Made by a program: the position numbers and the translations under genes. 64,000 nt of DNA from Streptomyces rimosus (GTDB lineage Bacteria; Actinomycetota; Actinomycetes; Streptomycetales; Streptomycetaceae): positions 5,687,001 to 5,751,000 of the forward strand of contig NZ_CP023688.1 of assembly GCF_008704655.1 (NCBI RefSeq), in the 5' to 3' direction. Position 1 is the first letter of the stretch, and every line of letters starts with the position of its first letter. The notes below the pieces were generated by a model. The model was not told where the DNA came from. It saw only the letters and a list, made by a program, of their open reading frames with translations, and searched no databases. Positions 1-8,442 of this stretch are shown piece after piece.

Positions 1-844
1 CGATCAGCGGCTTGAGGGACTCGACGTACTCGATGCCTTCGAGGCCGTGGTCCTCGTAGCCGATGCGGTCGGCCAGGGCTCCCTCGTTGTCGTCCTCCTC
101 CGGCTGGGCGTCCAGCGAGCTGGCGGTGTACGCGTTGCTCGCCGCCATGCCCTCGACGACCTCGTCATTGGTGATGCCGAGGCGTTCGGCCAGCTCGCTC
201 ACGGTGGGGGAGCGGTCCAGCTGCTGCGCCAGCTCGTCGCCGGCCTTGGCCAGGTCCAGACGCAGTTCCTGAAGGCGCCGGGGCACCCGCACGGACCAGC
301 TGGTGTCGCGGAAGAAGCGCTTGATCTCGCCGACGATGGTCGGCATGGCGAACGTCGGGAATTCCACGCCCCGGCTGAGCTCGAAGCGGTCTATCGCCTT
401 GATCAGGCCGATGGTGCCGACCTGGACGATGTCCTCCATGGGCTCGCTGCGGGAGCGGAACCGGGAGGCCGCGAACTTCACGAGCGCGAGGTTGAGTTCG
501 ACCAGGGTGTTGCGGACGTACGCGAATTCGTGGGTGCCTTCCTCCAGCGATTCCAGTCGCTCGAAGAGGGTCTTGGACAGGGCCCGCGCGTCCAGCGGCC
601 CCACCTCGTCGTACGGGGGGATCTCGGGCAGTCCGTCGATCCCGGGAATTCCCGTCGCGTCCGATTCGGACGATTCAGATGTGAGGTGCGGGGAACCAGA
701 ACCGTGGGACCGGTCGGGCAGGGCGGCGTCGGCCAGGACGGCTTCGGTGAGAGCGGCCTTGGCGAGGGTGGTCTCTGACAAGGGAGTCGACGACGCGGTC
801 TCCGTGGTGTCTTCGGTGCGCAATTCGTCGAGCCGGGGTGACAT
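1..844 (-). CDS. SigB/SigF/SigG-family RNA polymerase sigma factor (3' end outside window)
   Basis: Alternative sigma factor that directs RNA polymerase to stress or developmental promoters. The 281 visible residues carry an acidic, Ser/Thr-rich N-terminal extension of about 80 residues, then sigma region 2 (FAASRFR, EDIVQVGTIGLIKAIDRF, PTFAMPTIVGEIKRFFRD) and a region 3 of the SigF type (RLQELRLDLAKAGDEL, SPTVSELAERLG); region 4 lies beyond the window edge. The ATG at 844 is chosen because GGAGG sits 5 nt upstream; an in-frame ATG at 856 has no such site. It is divergent from an anti-anti-sigma factor and an HPK-like ATPase, the expected partner-switch regulators. The arrangement resembles, from memory, sigI/arsI/prsI of S. 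coelicolor. Confidence 0.93.
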   Translation of the reverse strand, partial: MSPRLDELRTEDTTETASSTPLSETTLAKAALTEAVLADAALPDRSHGSGSPHLTSESSESDATGIPGIDGLPEIPPYDEVGPLDARALSKTLFERLESLEEGTHEFAYVRNTLVELNLALVKFAASRFRSRSEPMEDIVQVGTIGLIKAIDRFELSRGVEFPTFAMPTIVGEIKRFFRDTSWSVRVPRRLQELRLDLAKAGDELAQQLDRSPTVSELAERLGITNDEVVEGMAASNAYTASSLDAQPEEDDNEGALADRIGYEDHGLEGIEYVESLKPLI

Positions 845-1105
845 GTTGTCCTCCATCGTTCTCGGCATATGGCTGCCGATGCCTCTACGTGAAGCTGCGG
901 TGTGCGGCGCCTCCAAAGCCGGCCGTTTCGAACGTGTCCTTACTACGCCTACCTGGCTTTGCCGGAAGATGGCAAGTGCGTGTTGTCCCGGTTTGCTGGT
1001 GATTGCGTATTGTTCGGCTACCAGCTGCCCGTATCGAAGGCGTAGTGTTCGGTCAGCGCAGTCGTAAGCAATCGGACGCCGAGACAGCAAGAGGGGTGCA
1101 CGCGC

Positions 1106-1474
1106 ATGGACCGCGGGACGGTCGGCAGTGCCAGTCGGGGACGGCTCAATGTCGCTATCCGGCATCAAGGTGCCAGCGCGATCGTGACCGTCGCGGGTGA
1201 GCTGGACCACCACACCGCGGAGCTGTTGCGTGAATCACTCGAGGGGTGCGTCGCCGACGGCTTCACGCGACTCGTCGTCGACTGCTCACAGCTGGAGTTC
1301 ATGGACTCCACCGGCCTGAACGTCCTGCTCGGCGCCCGCCTGAAGGCGGAGGCCGAGGGCGGCGGGGTGCATCTGGCCGGAATGCAGCCGGTGGTGGCGC
1401 GGGTCTTCGAGATCACAGGCGCGGACGCGGTGTTCACCGTGCACGACTCCCTCGACAAGGCTCTCGCCGACTGA
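1106..1474 (+). CDS. Anti-anti-sigma factor (STAS domain)
   Basis: A 122-residue STAS-domain protein of the SpoIIAA/RsbV/BldG type. In partner switching, the dephosphorylated form binds the anti-sigma kinase and frees the sigma factor; phosphorylation reverses this. The phosphorylatable serine should be Ser68 in the FMDSTGLN motif, which is intact, as is the strand-helix pattern of the fold (VAGELDHHTAELL near residues 29-41). GAGGGG lies 9 nt before the ATG. The HATPase gene follows in the same direction after 181 nt, and the probable target sigma factor is divergent across a 261-nt intergenic region. BldG-like proteins can serve several sigma factors, so the pairing is inferred from position. 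Confidence 0.93.
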   Translation: MDRGTVGSASRGRLNVAIRHQGASAIVTVAGELDHHTAELLRESLEGCVADGFTRLVVDCSQLEFMDSTGLNVLLGARLKAEAEGGGVHLAGMQPVVARVFEITGADAVFTVHDSLDKALAD

Positions 1475-1655
1475 CGGAAGCGACGGGGGCGGTGCGGTCG
1501 CGGGGGTTCCCCTCGTGCGCGTTGCCCGCGTCACAACTTCCGTACCCAAGAAGTGGGTGTTCTCACGGTCCCGTCGGGCAGGAGACATCTGAATCTGTTG
1601 AATCTGTCAGGTAACCGCTATCCGTGAAATGGCGAATCGGTGAGGTGAAGCGCTG

Positions 1656-2153
1656 ATGAGCACCACCCGGCCGTACCCGCCGGGCGACCTCGGCCCGGAG
1701 CCGGGCAACGCCGGCGCTCCCTCCGCCTCCCCGGCCGTCCCGGCCGGCCAGATCCGCAGGCTGCGCCTGGCGGGTGTGCAGGGATCCGTTGCGCGGGCCC
1801 GTGACTTCGCCCGGCAGGCCCTCCATGACTGGGGCTGGCTCCCGGCTGCCGGCGCTGACCAGCGGGCCGCCGCCGAGGACGTCCTCCTCGTGGTATCCGA
1901 GCTGGTCACCAACGCCTGCCTGCACGCTGAGGGGCCGGAGGAACTGCGGCTGCGCAGCAACGCCAAGGTGCTGCGCCTCGAAGTGACCGACCTGGGCGCG
2001 GGCTCGCCCGCGCCGCGCAACCCGCACCGGGCCGGGCGGCCCGGTGGGCACGGCATGTTCATCGTGCAGCGCCTGTGTCTGGACTGGGGGGTCGTCCGCA
2101 ACCCCGACGGCACGGGCAAGACCGTGTGGGCGGAACTCGCAGCTCCCTCTTAG
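1656..2153 (+). CDS. Anti-sigma factor, HATPase_c_2 serine kinase (RsbW/SpoIIAB-like)
   Basis: A 165-residue GHKL ATPase expected to sequester the neighbouring sigma factor and to phosphorylate the STAS protein encoded upstream. The N-box is visible at about residues 74-90 (EDVLLVVSELVTNACLH, with Glu82 and Asn86), the second ATP motif at 110-114 (VTDLG) and the G-box at 127-135 (GRPGGHGMF). A 35-residue Pro/Ala/Gly-rich N-terminal leader precedes the fold. Many Streptomyces HATPase_c_2 proteins are orphans; here the STAS neighbour and divergent sigma gene make a complete switch plausible. The start ATG is preceded by GTGAAGCGCTG, a modest ribosome-binding site. Confidence 0.88.
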   Translation: MSTTRPYPPGDLGPEPGNAGAPSASPAVPAGQIRRLRLAGVQGSVARARDFARQALHDWGWLPAAGADQRAAAEDVLLVVSELVTNACLHAEGPEELRLRSNAKVLRLEVTDLGAGSPAPRNPHRAGRPGGHGMFIVQRLCLDWGVVRNPDGTGKTVWAELAAPS

Positions 2154-2473
2154 GGGCCCCTGGTGGGGGCCTCCGTTCGCGCCCTAAGGGGTTCCGGCGG
2201 GACCCAGGGGGTTCCGGCGGGCAAGGGGGATCCAGCGGGATTCCGTGGCCGTGTACGGCCTTCGATGACCCATGGCGCGCGGTCGTAACCCCGGGTAAGG
2301 GGGCGGGCGCGTTGCGTGGTGCCGCTCCTGTGGCCGCTGATTTTCGCGCGCCGTACAGATCAGGCCTGTTCTGTGACTTCCCTCGACAAGGTCCCCGGCG
2401 TACCTTGAGCCACCGATCTGATGTGCCGTCAGTAACATCGGGCGGCGCTCAACCGCGAGAAGGGGAACTCAAG
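2154..2473 (+). other. Intergenic region before the surface-protein operon
   Basis: This 320-nt stretch holds no convincing gene. The first part has two direct copies of GGGTTCCGGCGGG and a degenerate third copy (GGATCCAGCGGGATTCCG), and a weak GC hairpin just after the ATPase stop. TAACAT at about 2430 could be a -10 box for the next operon, but I see no well-spaced -35 element. Confidence 0.4.
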
Positions 2474-3259
2474 GTGGCCCGCTTCTACGAAGAGCACGCC
2501 GCGCGCCCCCGCCGCGCGGCCGGTCTGGCCGCGGCCGCGGCGCTGACGGCGGGGTCCGCGGTCCTGTTCGCCGCGCCGGACGCGCGGGCCGACGTCGTGG
2601 ACGTCAACTACCAGTGCAAGACGCCGATCGGGAACAAGAGCGCGGTCTCGCCCATCGACATCACGAGCACCCGCAGCGGCAGCGCGTACAAGCTCGTGAT
2701 GTCCTTCCGGAAGGGCGTCTCCTCCAGCCCGGTCGAACTGGGCGCGGGCGCCATGAAGCCGAGCGCGCTCATCAAGCTGGGCGGCGCGGAGAGCGGCACG
2801 GTGCCCGTGTCCGGGCCGCCCAACGACAAGGCGATCCCCGCCAACACGCCGATCAAGGTCAGTGACCTGAGCGGGACGTACACGCCCAAGCAGAGCGGCA
2901 AGGTCACCTTCACCGCCTCCACGCTCACCATCAAGGCCCTCGGCACGACCACCACCTGCACTCCCGCCAACAACCCGAAGCCGTCGCTCACCCTGGACGT
3001 CAAGGGCTCGGGCGGAACGGGCGGTTCCGGTGGTACGGGCAGCGGCAGTACGGGCGGCAGCGACACCGGCGGCACGACCGGCGGCTCCGGGAGCGGCACC
3101 GCAGGGTCGGCCACGGGCGGCTCCGGCGGCGGGCAGCAGCTGCCGCAGACCGGCCCGGCCGACTCCGCCGTCGCCCTCGGCACCCTCGGCGGCACGGTGC
3201 TCCTCGCCGGCGCGGCGGGCGTGCTCTGGGTCACGCGGCGCCGGCACAGGGGCGCGTAG
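2474..3259 (+). CDS. Secreted wall-anchored protein with one DUF6801-like domain and LPQTG tail
   Basis: A 261-residue exported protein. An Arg-rich start and hydrophobic stretch (about residues 10-39, ending at ARADVV) form the signal peptide. One beta-rich domain follows (about 41-175) that starts YQCKTPIG and ends TTTTCTP, so its two cysteines could form a disulfide. A Gly/Ser/Thr spacer leads to a sorting-like tail: LPQTG at about 223, a hydrophobic segment and the basic end RRRHRGA. The GTG at 2474 is chosen because AAGGGG lies 8 nt upstream and the signal peptide begins there. The domain is clearly paralogous to the two domains of the protein at 5468-6826. It resembles what I remember of DUF6801, but this is not verified, and its function is unknown. 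Confidence 0.85.
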   Translation: MARFYEEHAARPRRAAGLAAAAALTAGSAVLFAAPDARADVVDVNYQCKTPIGNKSAVSPIDITSTRSGSAYKLVMSFRKGVSSSPVELGAGAMKPSALIKLGGAESGTVPVSGPPNDKAIPANTPIKVSDLSGTYTPKQSGKVTFTASTLTIKALGTTTTCTPANNPKPSLTLDVKGSGGTGGSGGTGSGSTGGSDTGGTTGGSGSGTAGSATGGSGGGQQLPQTGPADSAVALGTLGGTVLLAGAAGVLWVTRRRHRGA

Positions 3260-3366
3260 AGGCCCGCCCGGCGTCCGGTACGGCGACGGGAGACCGCCGC
3301 CCGGCCCCGTCGCCGCCGCCCCGTCGGCCGTACGCGCACGAGCCGCACCAGCACCAGGAGCCGCCC

Positions 3367-4311
3367 ATGCCGTTCCGTACCCGCGCGATGGTCACGGGGG
3401 CCGCCCTGACGGCCGCCGTCGCGCTGCTCAGCCCGGTCGGGGCATATGCCGCGGACGGCGAGCGGTGGACCGCCGCACCCGCGCCGGGCGGCGGCGCCCG
3501 GCCGAGCGCCCAGGACCGTCCGTACTTCTATCTGGAAGGCGCCCCCGGCACGGTCCTGAAGGACCGCCTCGCGCTCACCAATCCGACCGGCAGCGCGATG
3601 ACGTTCCGGGTGGGCGGCGCGCCGACCGGGCCGGGGCGCTGGTTCGCGACGGCGTCGAAAGAGGTACGGGTGCCGCCGCGGACCAGGGCGGACGTGCCCT
3701 TCACGGTGACCGTCCCCGGGGACGCGGCCCCGGGCGACCACCCGACCGCACTCGTCGCCGAGGGGGACGGCCGGAAAGCCGCGGTCCAGGTGCACCTGCG
3801 GGTGACCGGACCCGCGCTGGCCGCGCTGAGCGTCGAGGACGTGGCGGTGGAGCGCAGGGGAAGCGCGGCGGTCATCCGGTACGTGCTGGTCAACCGCGGC
3901 AACACCACGCTCGCGCCGCGCCTCGCCGTCCACGCCGACGGACTCTTCGGCCCGGCCCTGCACCGCGCCGCACGCGCGCTCCCCGTCACGCTGCCGCCGG
4001 GCCGCCGGATGCCCCTGACCGAGCCGTGGCCTGATCCGCCCGCGCTGGACCCGGTGGACGTACGGCTGACGGTCACGGCGGCGGGCGGCGCGCGCGGGAC
4101 GGCCGGGGCGTCGTACACGGCGGTGCCGTGGGGAGCCGCGGCGCTGCCGCCCGCCGTCCTGCTGGCGGGCGCGTCCGTGTGGCGCGTACGGAGGCGGAGG
4201 CGGGCGGGGGAGCCCCGAGCAGACACCCAGCGGGCGGTGGCCTCCCAGGGGGCGGCCTCCGAAGCGGCGGACTCGCAGGTGGGCACCTCCCAGGTGGGGG
4301 CGGACGCATGA
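3367..4311 (+). CDS. DUF916/WxL-interacting-like secreted membrane-anchored protein
   Basis: A 314-residue protein with signal peptide (about 1-29, cleaved near AYA-ADG), two beta-sandwich-like domains and a C-terminal membrane segment (about 255-272) followed by an Arg-rich stop and a polar tail with VASQ/DSQVG/TSQVG repeats. Features recalling the DUF916 family of WxL-binding surface proteins are the LTNPTGSAMTFRV and PPRTRADVPFTVTVPGDAAP motifs in the first domain and VLVNRGNTTLAPRL in the second. In Firmicutes such proteins tether WxL surface proteins to peptidoglycan. Here it would partner the neighbouring sorted proteins, but that is inference. Its last four bases overlap the next start (ATGA). 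Confidence 0.78.
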   Translation: MPFRTRAMVTGAALTAAVALLSPVGAYAADGERWTAAPAPGGGARPSAQDRPYFYLEGAPGTVLKDRLALTNPTGSAMTFRVGGAPTGPGRWFATASKEVRVPPRTRADVPFTVTVPGDAAPGDHPTALVAEGDGRKAAVQVHLRVTGPALAALSVEDVAVERRGSAAVIRYVLVNRGNTTLAPRLAVHADGLFGPALHRAARALPVTLPPGRRMPLTEPWPDPPALDPVDVRLTVTAAGGARGTAGASYTAVPWGAAALPPAVLLAGASVWRVRRRRRAGEPRADTQRAVASQGAASEAADSQVGTSQVGADA

Positions 4312-5468
4312 GGGCCGGGAGCGGGCGCCGTACGGTACGGGCCCGCCGCCGCCACCGCGCCGCCGCCGTCACGAGCGTTCTGGCCGCCCTTGCCCTCCTG
4401 CTGCCCCTACAGACCGCGCCCCCGGCCTCCGCGACCCCCGCAGCCGCCCTCGCCCCCACCCTCAGCCTCTCCGCCCAGCAAGCGGGCAAGGGCGGCACCC
4501 TCACCGTCACCGGCAGCGGCTGGCGCCCGAAGACGCTGCTCACCCTGCTGATCTGCGGACAGAACATGATCGGCGGCACCAACGCCTGCGCCAACGGTGC
4601 GGGCCGCGCCGTGACCACCGGCCCGGACGGGACGTTCCGCAAGGAGATCCCGGTCGCCGAGCCGCCCAAACCCTGCCCGTGCGTCGTGCACGCCGCCACG
4701 GTGACCGGCGCGCCCGCCGCTGCCGACGCCCCGTTCACGGTGGCCGGGCACCCCGTAGCGCCGCTGCCGCAGGAGGACGCCGGCGGGCGGCTGAGCGTAC
4801 TGGCGCCGCCGCGCCTTGAGGGCTCCAGCGGGCTGCTGACCTGGTTCGGCGCGCCGCCGCAGCGCCGATTGGTGATCACCGTGGGCAACCTCGGGGCCAC
4901 CCCGGCCAAGGACCCGGTCTTCGAGGTGGGCACCTCGCACGGGGTCTACGCGCCGCAGTGGGAGGAGCGGCAGTGGCAGGGCACCGTGCCCGCCGGGCGC
5001 AGACAGCGCATCGAGCTGCCGGTGGAACTGCCCGCCGGGGCGCACGGCGACTACCTCGTCTCGCTCAAGTACGGCGGCAAGGTGCTCGCCGAGCAGCCCT
5101 GGGGCGTCGGGCGGCCGTGGGGCGTGACGCTGTTCTGGATCCTGCTGTGCGTCGTCGTACCGGCCGCGGTCTTCCGTATCGGCATGGTGGTCGTCGACCG
5201 CGTGCGCCCGCGCGAGGGTGCGGCCCGTACGCCGGGGGGAGCCGCCCGTACGCCCGGGAGTCCCCTCCGTACGCCGGAGAGAGCCCACCGTAAGCCGGGG
5301 AGCGCCCTCCGTAACCCGTTACGAATGCGAAGGCGCGCCCCCGCACCCGACGCCGCGCCGCCCCCGGCGGGCCCAGCCGCCACCCTGCCGTGGTTCACCC
5401 CGGACACCGCACCGTCCGCCACCACGTCCGATCCGGCCGACCCCCCGAGAGCGAAAGGTCCCACGTGA
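4308..5468 (+). CDS. Secreted membrane-anchored protein with neocarzinostatin/Ig-like domain
   Basis: A 386-residue exported protein. Residues 1-43 are a long signal peptide with an Arg-rich start. The first domain (about 48-145) has the pattern of neocarzinostatin-type Ig-like folds (LSLSAQQAGKGGTLTVTGSG, then cysteines in LICGQN, NACAN and PCPCVVHA). A second beta domain (about 160-265) precedes one membrane segment (about 272-295, FWILLCVVVPAAVF). The cytoplasmic end is Arg/Pro/Ala-rich with repeated RTPG/RTPE units. The ATG at 4308 overlaps the previous stop, which favours it over an in-frame start at 4128. It is translationally coupled to both neighbours. I do not recognise a specific function. 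Confidence 0.78.
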   Translation: MRAGSGRRTVRARRRHRAAAVTSVLAALALLLPLQTAPPASATPAAALAPTLSLSAQQAGKGGTLTVTGSGWRPKTLLTLLICGQNMIGGTNACANGAGRAVTTGPDGTFRKEIPVAEPPKPCPCVVHAATVTGAPAAADAPFTVAGHPVAPLPQEDAGGRLSVLAPPRLEGSSGLLTWFGAPPQRRLVITVGNLGATPAKDPVFEVGTSHGVYAPQWEERQWQGTVPAGRRQRIELPVELPAGAHGDYLVSLKYGGKVLAEQPWGVGRPWGVTLFWILLCVVVPAAVFRIGMVVVDRVRPREGAARTPGGAARTPGSPLRTPERAHRKPGSALRNPLRMRRRAPAPDAAPPPAGPAATLPWFTPDTAPSATTSDPADPPRAKGPT

Positions 5469-6826
5469 TGAGGCGACACAGGAGAGCGGGCGCGGGCGGG
5501 ATCGCCCTGCTGCTCGCCGGTGCGGGAATCCTGGCGGCCGCGGGGCCGGCCGGGGCCGCGGAGACGGCGTACCGGACCGAGTGCATACCGCCGCCGATCT
5601 CGGGCCTGCCCGCGGTCCAGGGCACCACCAGGGCGGCGGTGACGGCCCCCACGACGGCGAAGGTCGGCGACGAGGTGGAGATCGTGTGGCGCACGGTCGA
5701 GGCCGCGTCCAGGAATCCCGACGTGCTCGACCTGGACAAGGACACCGTGCGCCCCACCGGCACGATCAAGGTCGGTGGCGCGCAGAGCGGCGAGCTGAAG
5801 GTCCAGGGACCGCGGCAGAACCCGCCCATCCCCAAGAACAGCCCGATGAAGCTCCCGGACATGAAGGGCACCCTGAAGCTGGAGAAGCCCGGCGAGGTCA
5901 CGCTGGCGCCCGGCGCCTACACCATCAACGTCAGCAAGCCGATCTCCACGGACACCAAGTGCGCCCCCAAGGAGGAGGTGCGGCCCGCCGCCACGATCAA
6001 GGTGACCGACGGCGGGGGCAGCTCGGGAGGTACGACCGGCGGCAGCACCACCGGCAGCGGCACGGGAGGCGGCGATACGGGCGGCAGCACCACCGGCTCT
6101 ACCACCGGCTCCTCCGGTGGCAGCACCACCACCGGCTCATCCGGCGGCGGCGATTCCGACGGCACGTCCCACGAGGGCAAGGTCGTCCAGGTCCCGTACG
6201 CCTGCAAGACCCCCATCGGCGACCGGAAAGCCACCTCGCCGGTGCAGATCAACGCCGTCAGGAAGGGCGGCGGCCACGGCCTGACGGTGAAGTTCGCCAA
6301 GTCGGTGATGGACAGCCCGGCGGACATCCCCGCGGGCGCCGTGAAACCGTCCATGGAGGTCCGGGTCGGCGGCGCCGACAGGGGCACGGTCAAGGCCGAG
6401 GGCCCGGCGAACAAGGAGCCCGTCAAGGCCGGGCAGCCGATCGCGATCCCCGATCTGAAGGGCACCTACACCCCGGGCGCGACCGGCAGGGCGACGCTGA
6501 CGCCGGGCGTACTGACCGTACGGGCCCTGGGTACGACCACGACCTGTACCCCGGAGAAGGACCCGGGCGTCTCCCTCGCCCTGGACACCACCGCCCAGCA
6601 GGGCGGCACCGGCGGCACCACGGCGGGCGGCACCGGTACCACCGGAGGCACCACCGCGGGCAGCGTGGCGGGCCCGGCGAGCGCGGGCGGCACCTCCGGC
6701 GGCCTGGCCGAAACCGGCGCGGACGACCACGGCACCCTCCGCGCCCTGGCCCTCGTCGCGGGCACGGTGGTTCTGCTGGGCGGCGCGGTGTTCACCCTCA
6801 CCCCGTGGCGGCGCCTGGGCCGGTGA
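5468..6826 (+). CDS. Secreted two-domain wall-anchored protein (DUF6801-like) with LAETG tail
   Basis: A 452-residue exported protein with signal peptide (1-31), a first domain (about 32-178) opening ETAYRTECIPP, a long Gly/Ser/Thr linker, a second domain (about 240-372) opening YACKTPIGDRK, another Gly/Thr linker, LAETG at about 412, a membrane segment and a short basic end. LAXTG is the motif preferred by Streptomyces class E sortases, whereas the protein at 2474 has LPQTG. The second domain matches that protein nearly throughout (IKVGGA/IRVGGA-type strands, DLKGTYTPG, LGTTTTCTP); the first is a diverged copy. The ATG overlaps the previous stop by one base; GTG at 5465 is an alternative start. 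A strong terminator follows. Confidence 0.85.
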   Translation: MRRHRRAGAGGIALLLAGAGILAAAGPAGAAETAYRTECIPPPISGLPAVQGTTRAAVTAPTTAKVGDEVEIVWRTVEAASRNPDVLDLDKDTVRPTGTIKVGGAQSGELKVQGPRQNPPIPKNSPMKLPDMKGTLKLEKPGEVTLAPGAYTINVSKPISTDTKCAPKEEVRPAATIKVTDGGGSSGGTTGGSTTGSGTGGGDTGGSTTGSTTGSSGGSTTTGSSGGGDSDGTSHEGKVVQVPYACKTPIGDRKATSPVQINAVRKGGGHGLTVKFAKSVMDSPADIPAGAVKPSMEVRVGGADRGTVKAEGPANKEPVKAGQPIAIPDLKGTYTPGATGRATLTPGVLTVRALGTTTTCTPEKDPGVSLALDTTAQQGGTGGTTAGGTGTTGGTTAGSVAGPASAGGTSGGLAETGADDHGTLRALALVAGTVVLLGGAVFTLTPWRRLGR

Positions 6827-6849
6827 CCGGTCCGTACGGCCGAGAACGC

Positions 6850-6888
6850 CCGAGGGCCCCGGCGCGGAATCCGCGCCGGGGCCCTCGG
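6850..6888. terminator. Bidirectional intrinsic terminator, 18-bp perfect stem
   Basis: CCGAGGGCCCCGGCGCGG (6850-6867) and its exact complement (6871-6888) enclose a 3-nt AAT. It sits between the convergent surface-protein operon and the peptide-transporter gene, so it can end both transcripts. Confidence 0.9.
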
Positions 6889-6915
6889 GGAGTGAAGAGG
6901 AAGCAGGGTGCCGCC

Positions 6916-8442
6916 CTAGTTCACGTCGTTCATCTGACCGTTGATCCGCTTCCGGTTCAGGAAGATGATCACGCCGGCCAGGGTGGCGAGCACCGCTTCG
7001 CCTATCAGCACTCCCTTGCCCGAGAGGTCGGCACCGGCCTGCCCCAGGAGGTTGACGACACTGTCGCCGGCGGTGTTGGCGAGGAACCAAACACCCATCA
7101 TCTGGCTGGCGTACTTCGCCGGGGCCAGCTTCGTGGTCACCGACAGGCCGACCGGGGAGATGCACAGCTCACCGATGGTCTGCATGCAGTAGATGCCGAT
7201 CAGCCACAGCGGGGTGACCTTCGTACCGTCCGAGGACAGGGTGATCGGCAGCAGGAATATGAAGTAGGACGCACCGATCATCACCATGCCCATGGTGAAC
7301 TTCGCGGTGGTCTTGGGCTCCTTGCTGCGGTTGGCCAGTGCCACCCACACCGAGGCGAAGACCGGGGCCAGCGCCAGCACCCAGATCGGGTTGACCGACT
7401 GCAGCCACGACGAGGGGAAGCTCAGCCCGAAGATGGTGTCCGCGGTGTTCTTCTCGGCGAAGACGTTCAGCGTCGAACCGGCCTGGTCGAAGATCATCCA
7501 GAACGCGGCGGCCGCGACGAAGAACCAGACGTAGCTGCTGACCTTGCTCTGCTCGTCGGCCGACAGGTCCTTGTCCCGCTTGATGCGGAGCAGAACCACG
7601 AAGGGCACCAGGATGCCGATGATGCCGAGCGGCACCAGCAGCCACTTCTCGTTGAAGTTGCCGGAGAACCCGATGACGGCGTAGAAGACCACGGCGAGGC
7701 CGGCCCAGAACAGGCCCTTGCGCAGCCAGCCGTTGCGCTCCTCGGTCGACAGCGGGGTCGGCACCTGGCTGCTCTTCGGGTCCAGGTGCTTGGTGCCGAA
7801 CAGGAACTGGACCAGGCCCAGCGCCATACCGACCGCCGCGATACCGAAGCCCAGGTGCCAGTTCACGCTCTGGCCGATGCCGCCGATGACCAGCGGGGCG
7901 GCCGTGGACCCGATGTTGATGCTCATGTAGAAGACGGTGAAACCACCGTCCCGGCGCTTGTCCGACGGGCCGTTGTAGAGGTGGCCCACCATCGTGGAGA
8001 TGTTGGACTTCAGCAGACCCGAGCCGAGCGCGACCATCGCCAGGCCGACGAAGAACGTCTGGCCGGGGATCGCGAGCACGACGTGACCGGCGATGACCAC
8101 GGACGCACCGACGATCACCGTCTTACGGGGGCCCCAGACGCGGTCGCCGAACCAGCCGCCGGGCATGGCGAGCAGGTAGACCATCGCCATGTAGACGGCG
8201 TAGATCGACAGGGCGCTGCCCTGGGGAATGCCCAGACCGCCGCCCTGGGAGCCGTCCTTGGCATCAGGACCGCCCGAGATCAGATACAGGACGAGAAGCG
8301 CCCGCATCCCGTAGAAGCTGAACCGCTCCCACATCTCGGTCATGAAGAGGGTGGCCAGTCCGCGGGGGTGGCCGAAGAAGGTTTTGCCGTCGCTGGCAGG
8401 GTTCCCCTGCGCGGCGGCGTCCTTCGTCAGGCTGGACGCCAT
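6916..8442 (-). CDS. POT/PTR2-family proton-dependent oligopeptide transporter
   Basis: A 508-residue membrane protein that would import di- and tripeptides with protons. The POT signature EMWERFSFYGMRALL is at about residues 32-46, followed by GGWFGDRVWGPRKT and the second family motif region FTVFYMSINIGS. About 14 membrane segments are visible. AGGAAG lies 5 nt before the ATG. It is a single-gene unit, convergent with the surface operon and divergent from the two-component system across 551 nt. The C-terminal end FLNRKRINGQMNDVN is normal for the family. Substrate range cannot be read from sequence. Confidence 0.93.
   Translation of the reverse strand: MASSLTKDAAAQGNPASDGKTFFGHPRGLATLFMTEMWERFSFYGMRALLVLYLISGGPDAKDGSQGGGLGIPQGSALSIYAVYMAMVYLLAMPGGWFGDRVWGPRKTVIVGASVVIAGHVVLAIPGQTFFVGLAMVALGSGLLKSNISTMVGHLYNGPSDKRRDGGFTVFYMSINIGSTAAPLVIGGIGQSVNWHLGFGIAAVGMALGLVQFLFGTKHLDPKSSQVPTPLSTEERNGWLRKGLFWAGLAVVFYAVIGFSGNFNEKWLLVPLGIIGILVPFVVLLRIKRDKDLSADEQSKVSSYVWFFVAAAAFWMIFDQAGSTLNVFAEKNTADTIFGLSFPSSWLQSVNPIWVLALAPVFASVWVALANRSKEPKTTAKFTMGMVMIGASYFIFLLPITLSSDGTKVTPLWLIGIYCMQTIGELCISPVGLSVTTKLAPAKYASQMMGVWFLANTAGDSVVNLLGQAGADLSGKGVLIGEAVLATLAGVIIFLNRKRINGQMNDVN

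Noticed and set aside
2154..2190. Intrinsic terminator right after the anti-sigma kinase gene
   Set aside because: The best pairing is only about 6 strong base pairs with mismatches, so I do not list it.
3000..6720. Gly/Ser/Thr repeat stretches in the surface genes as a CRISPR or minisatellite array
   Set aside because: The repeats are in frame, code for flexible linkers before sorting signals, and lack regular unit length and spacers.
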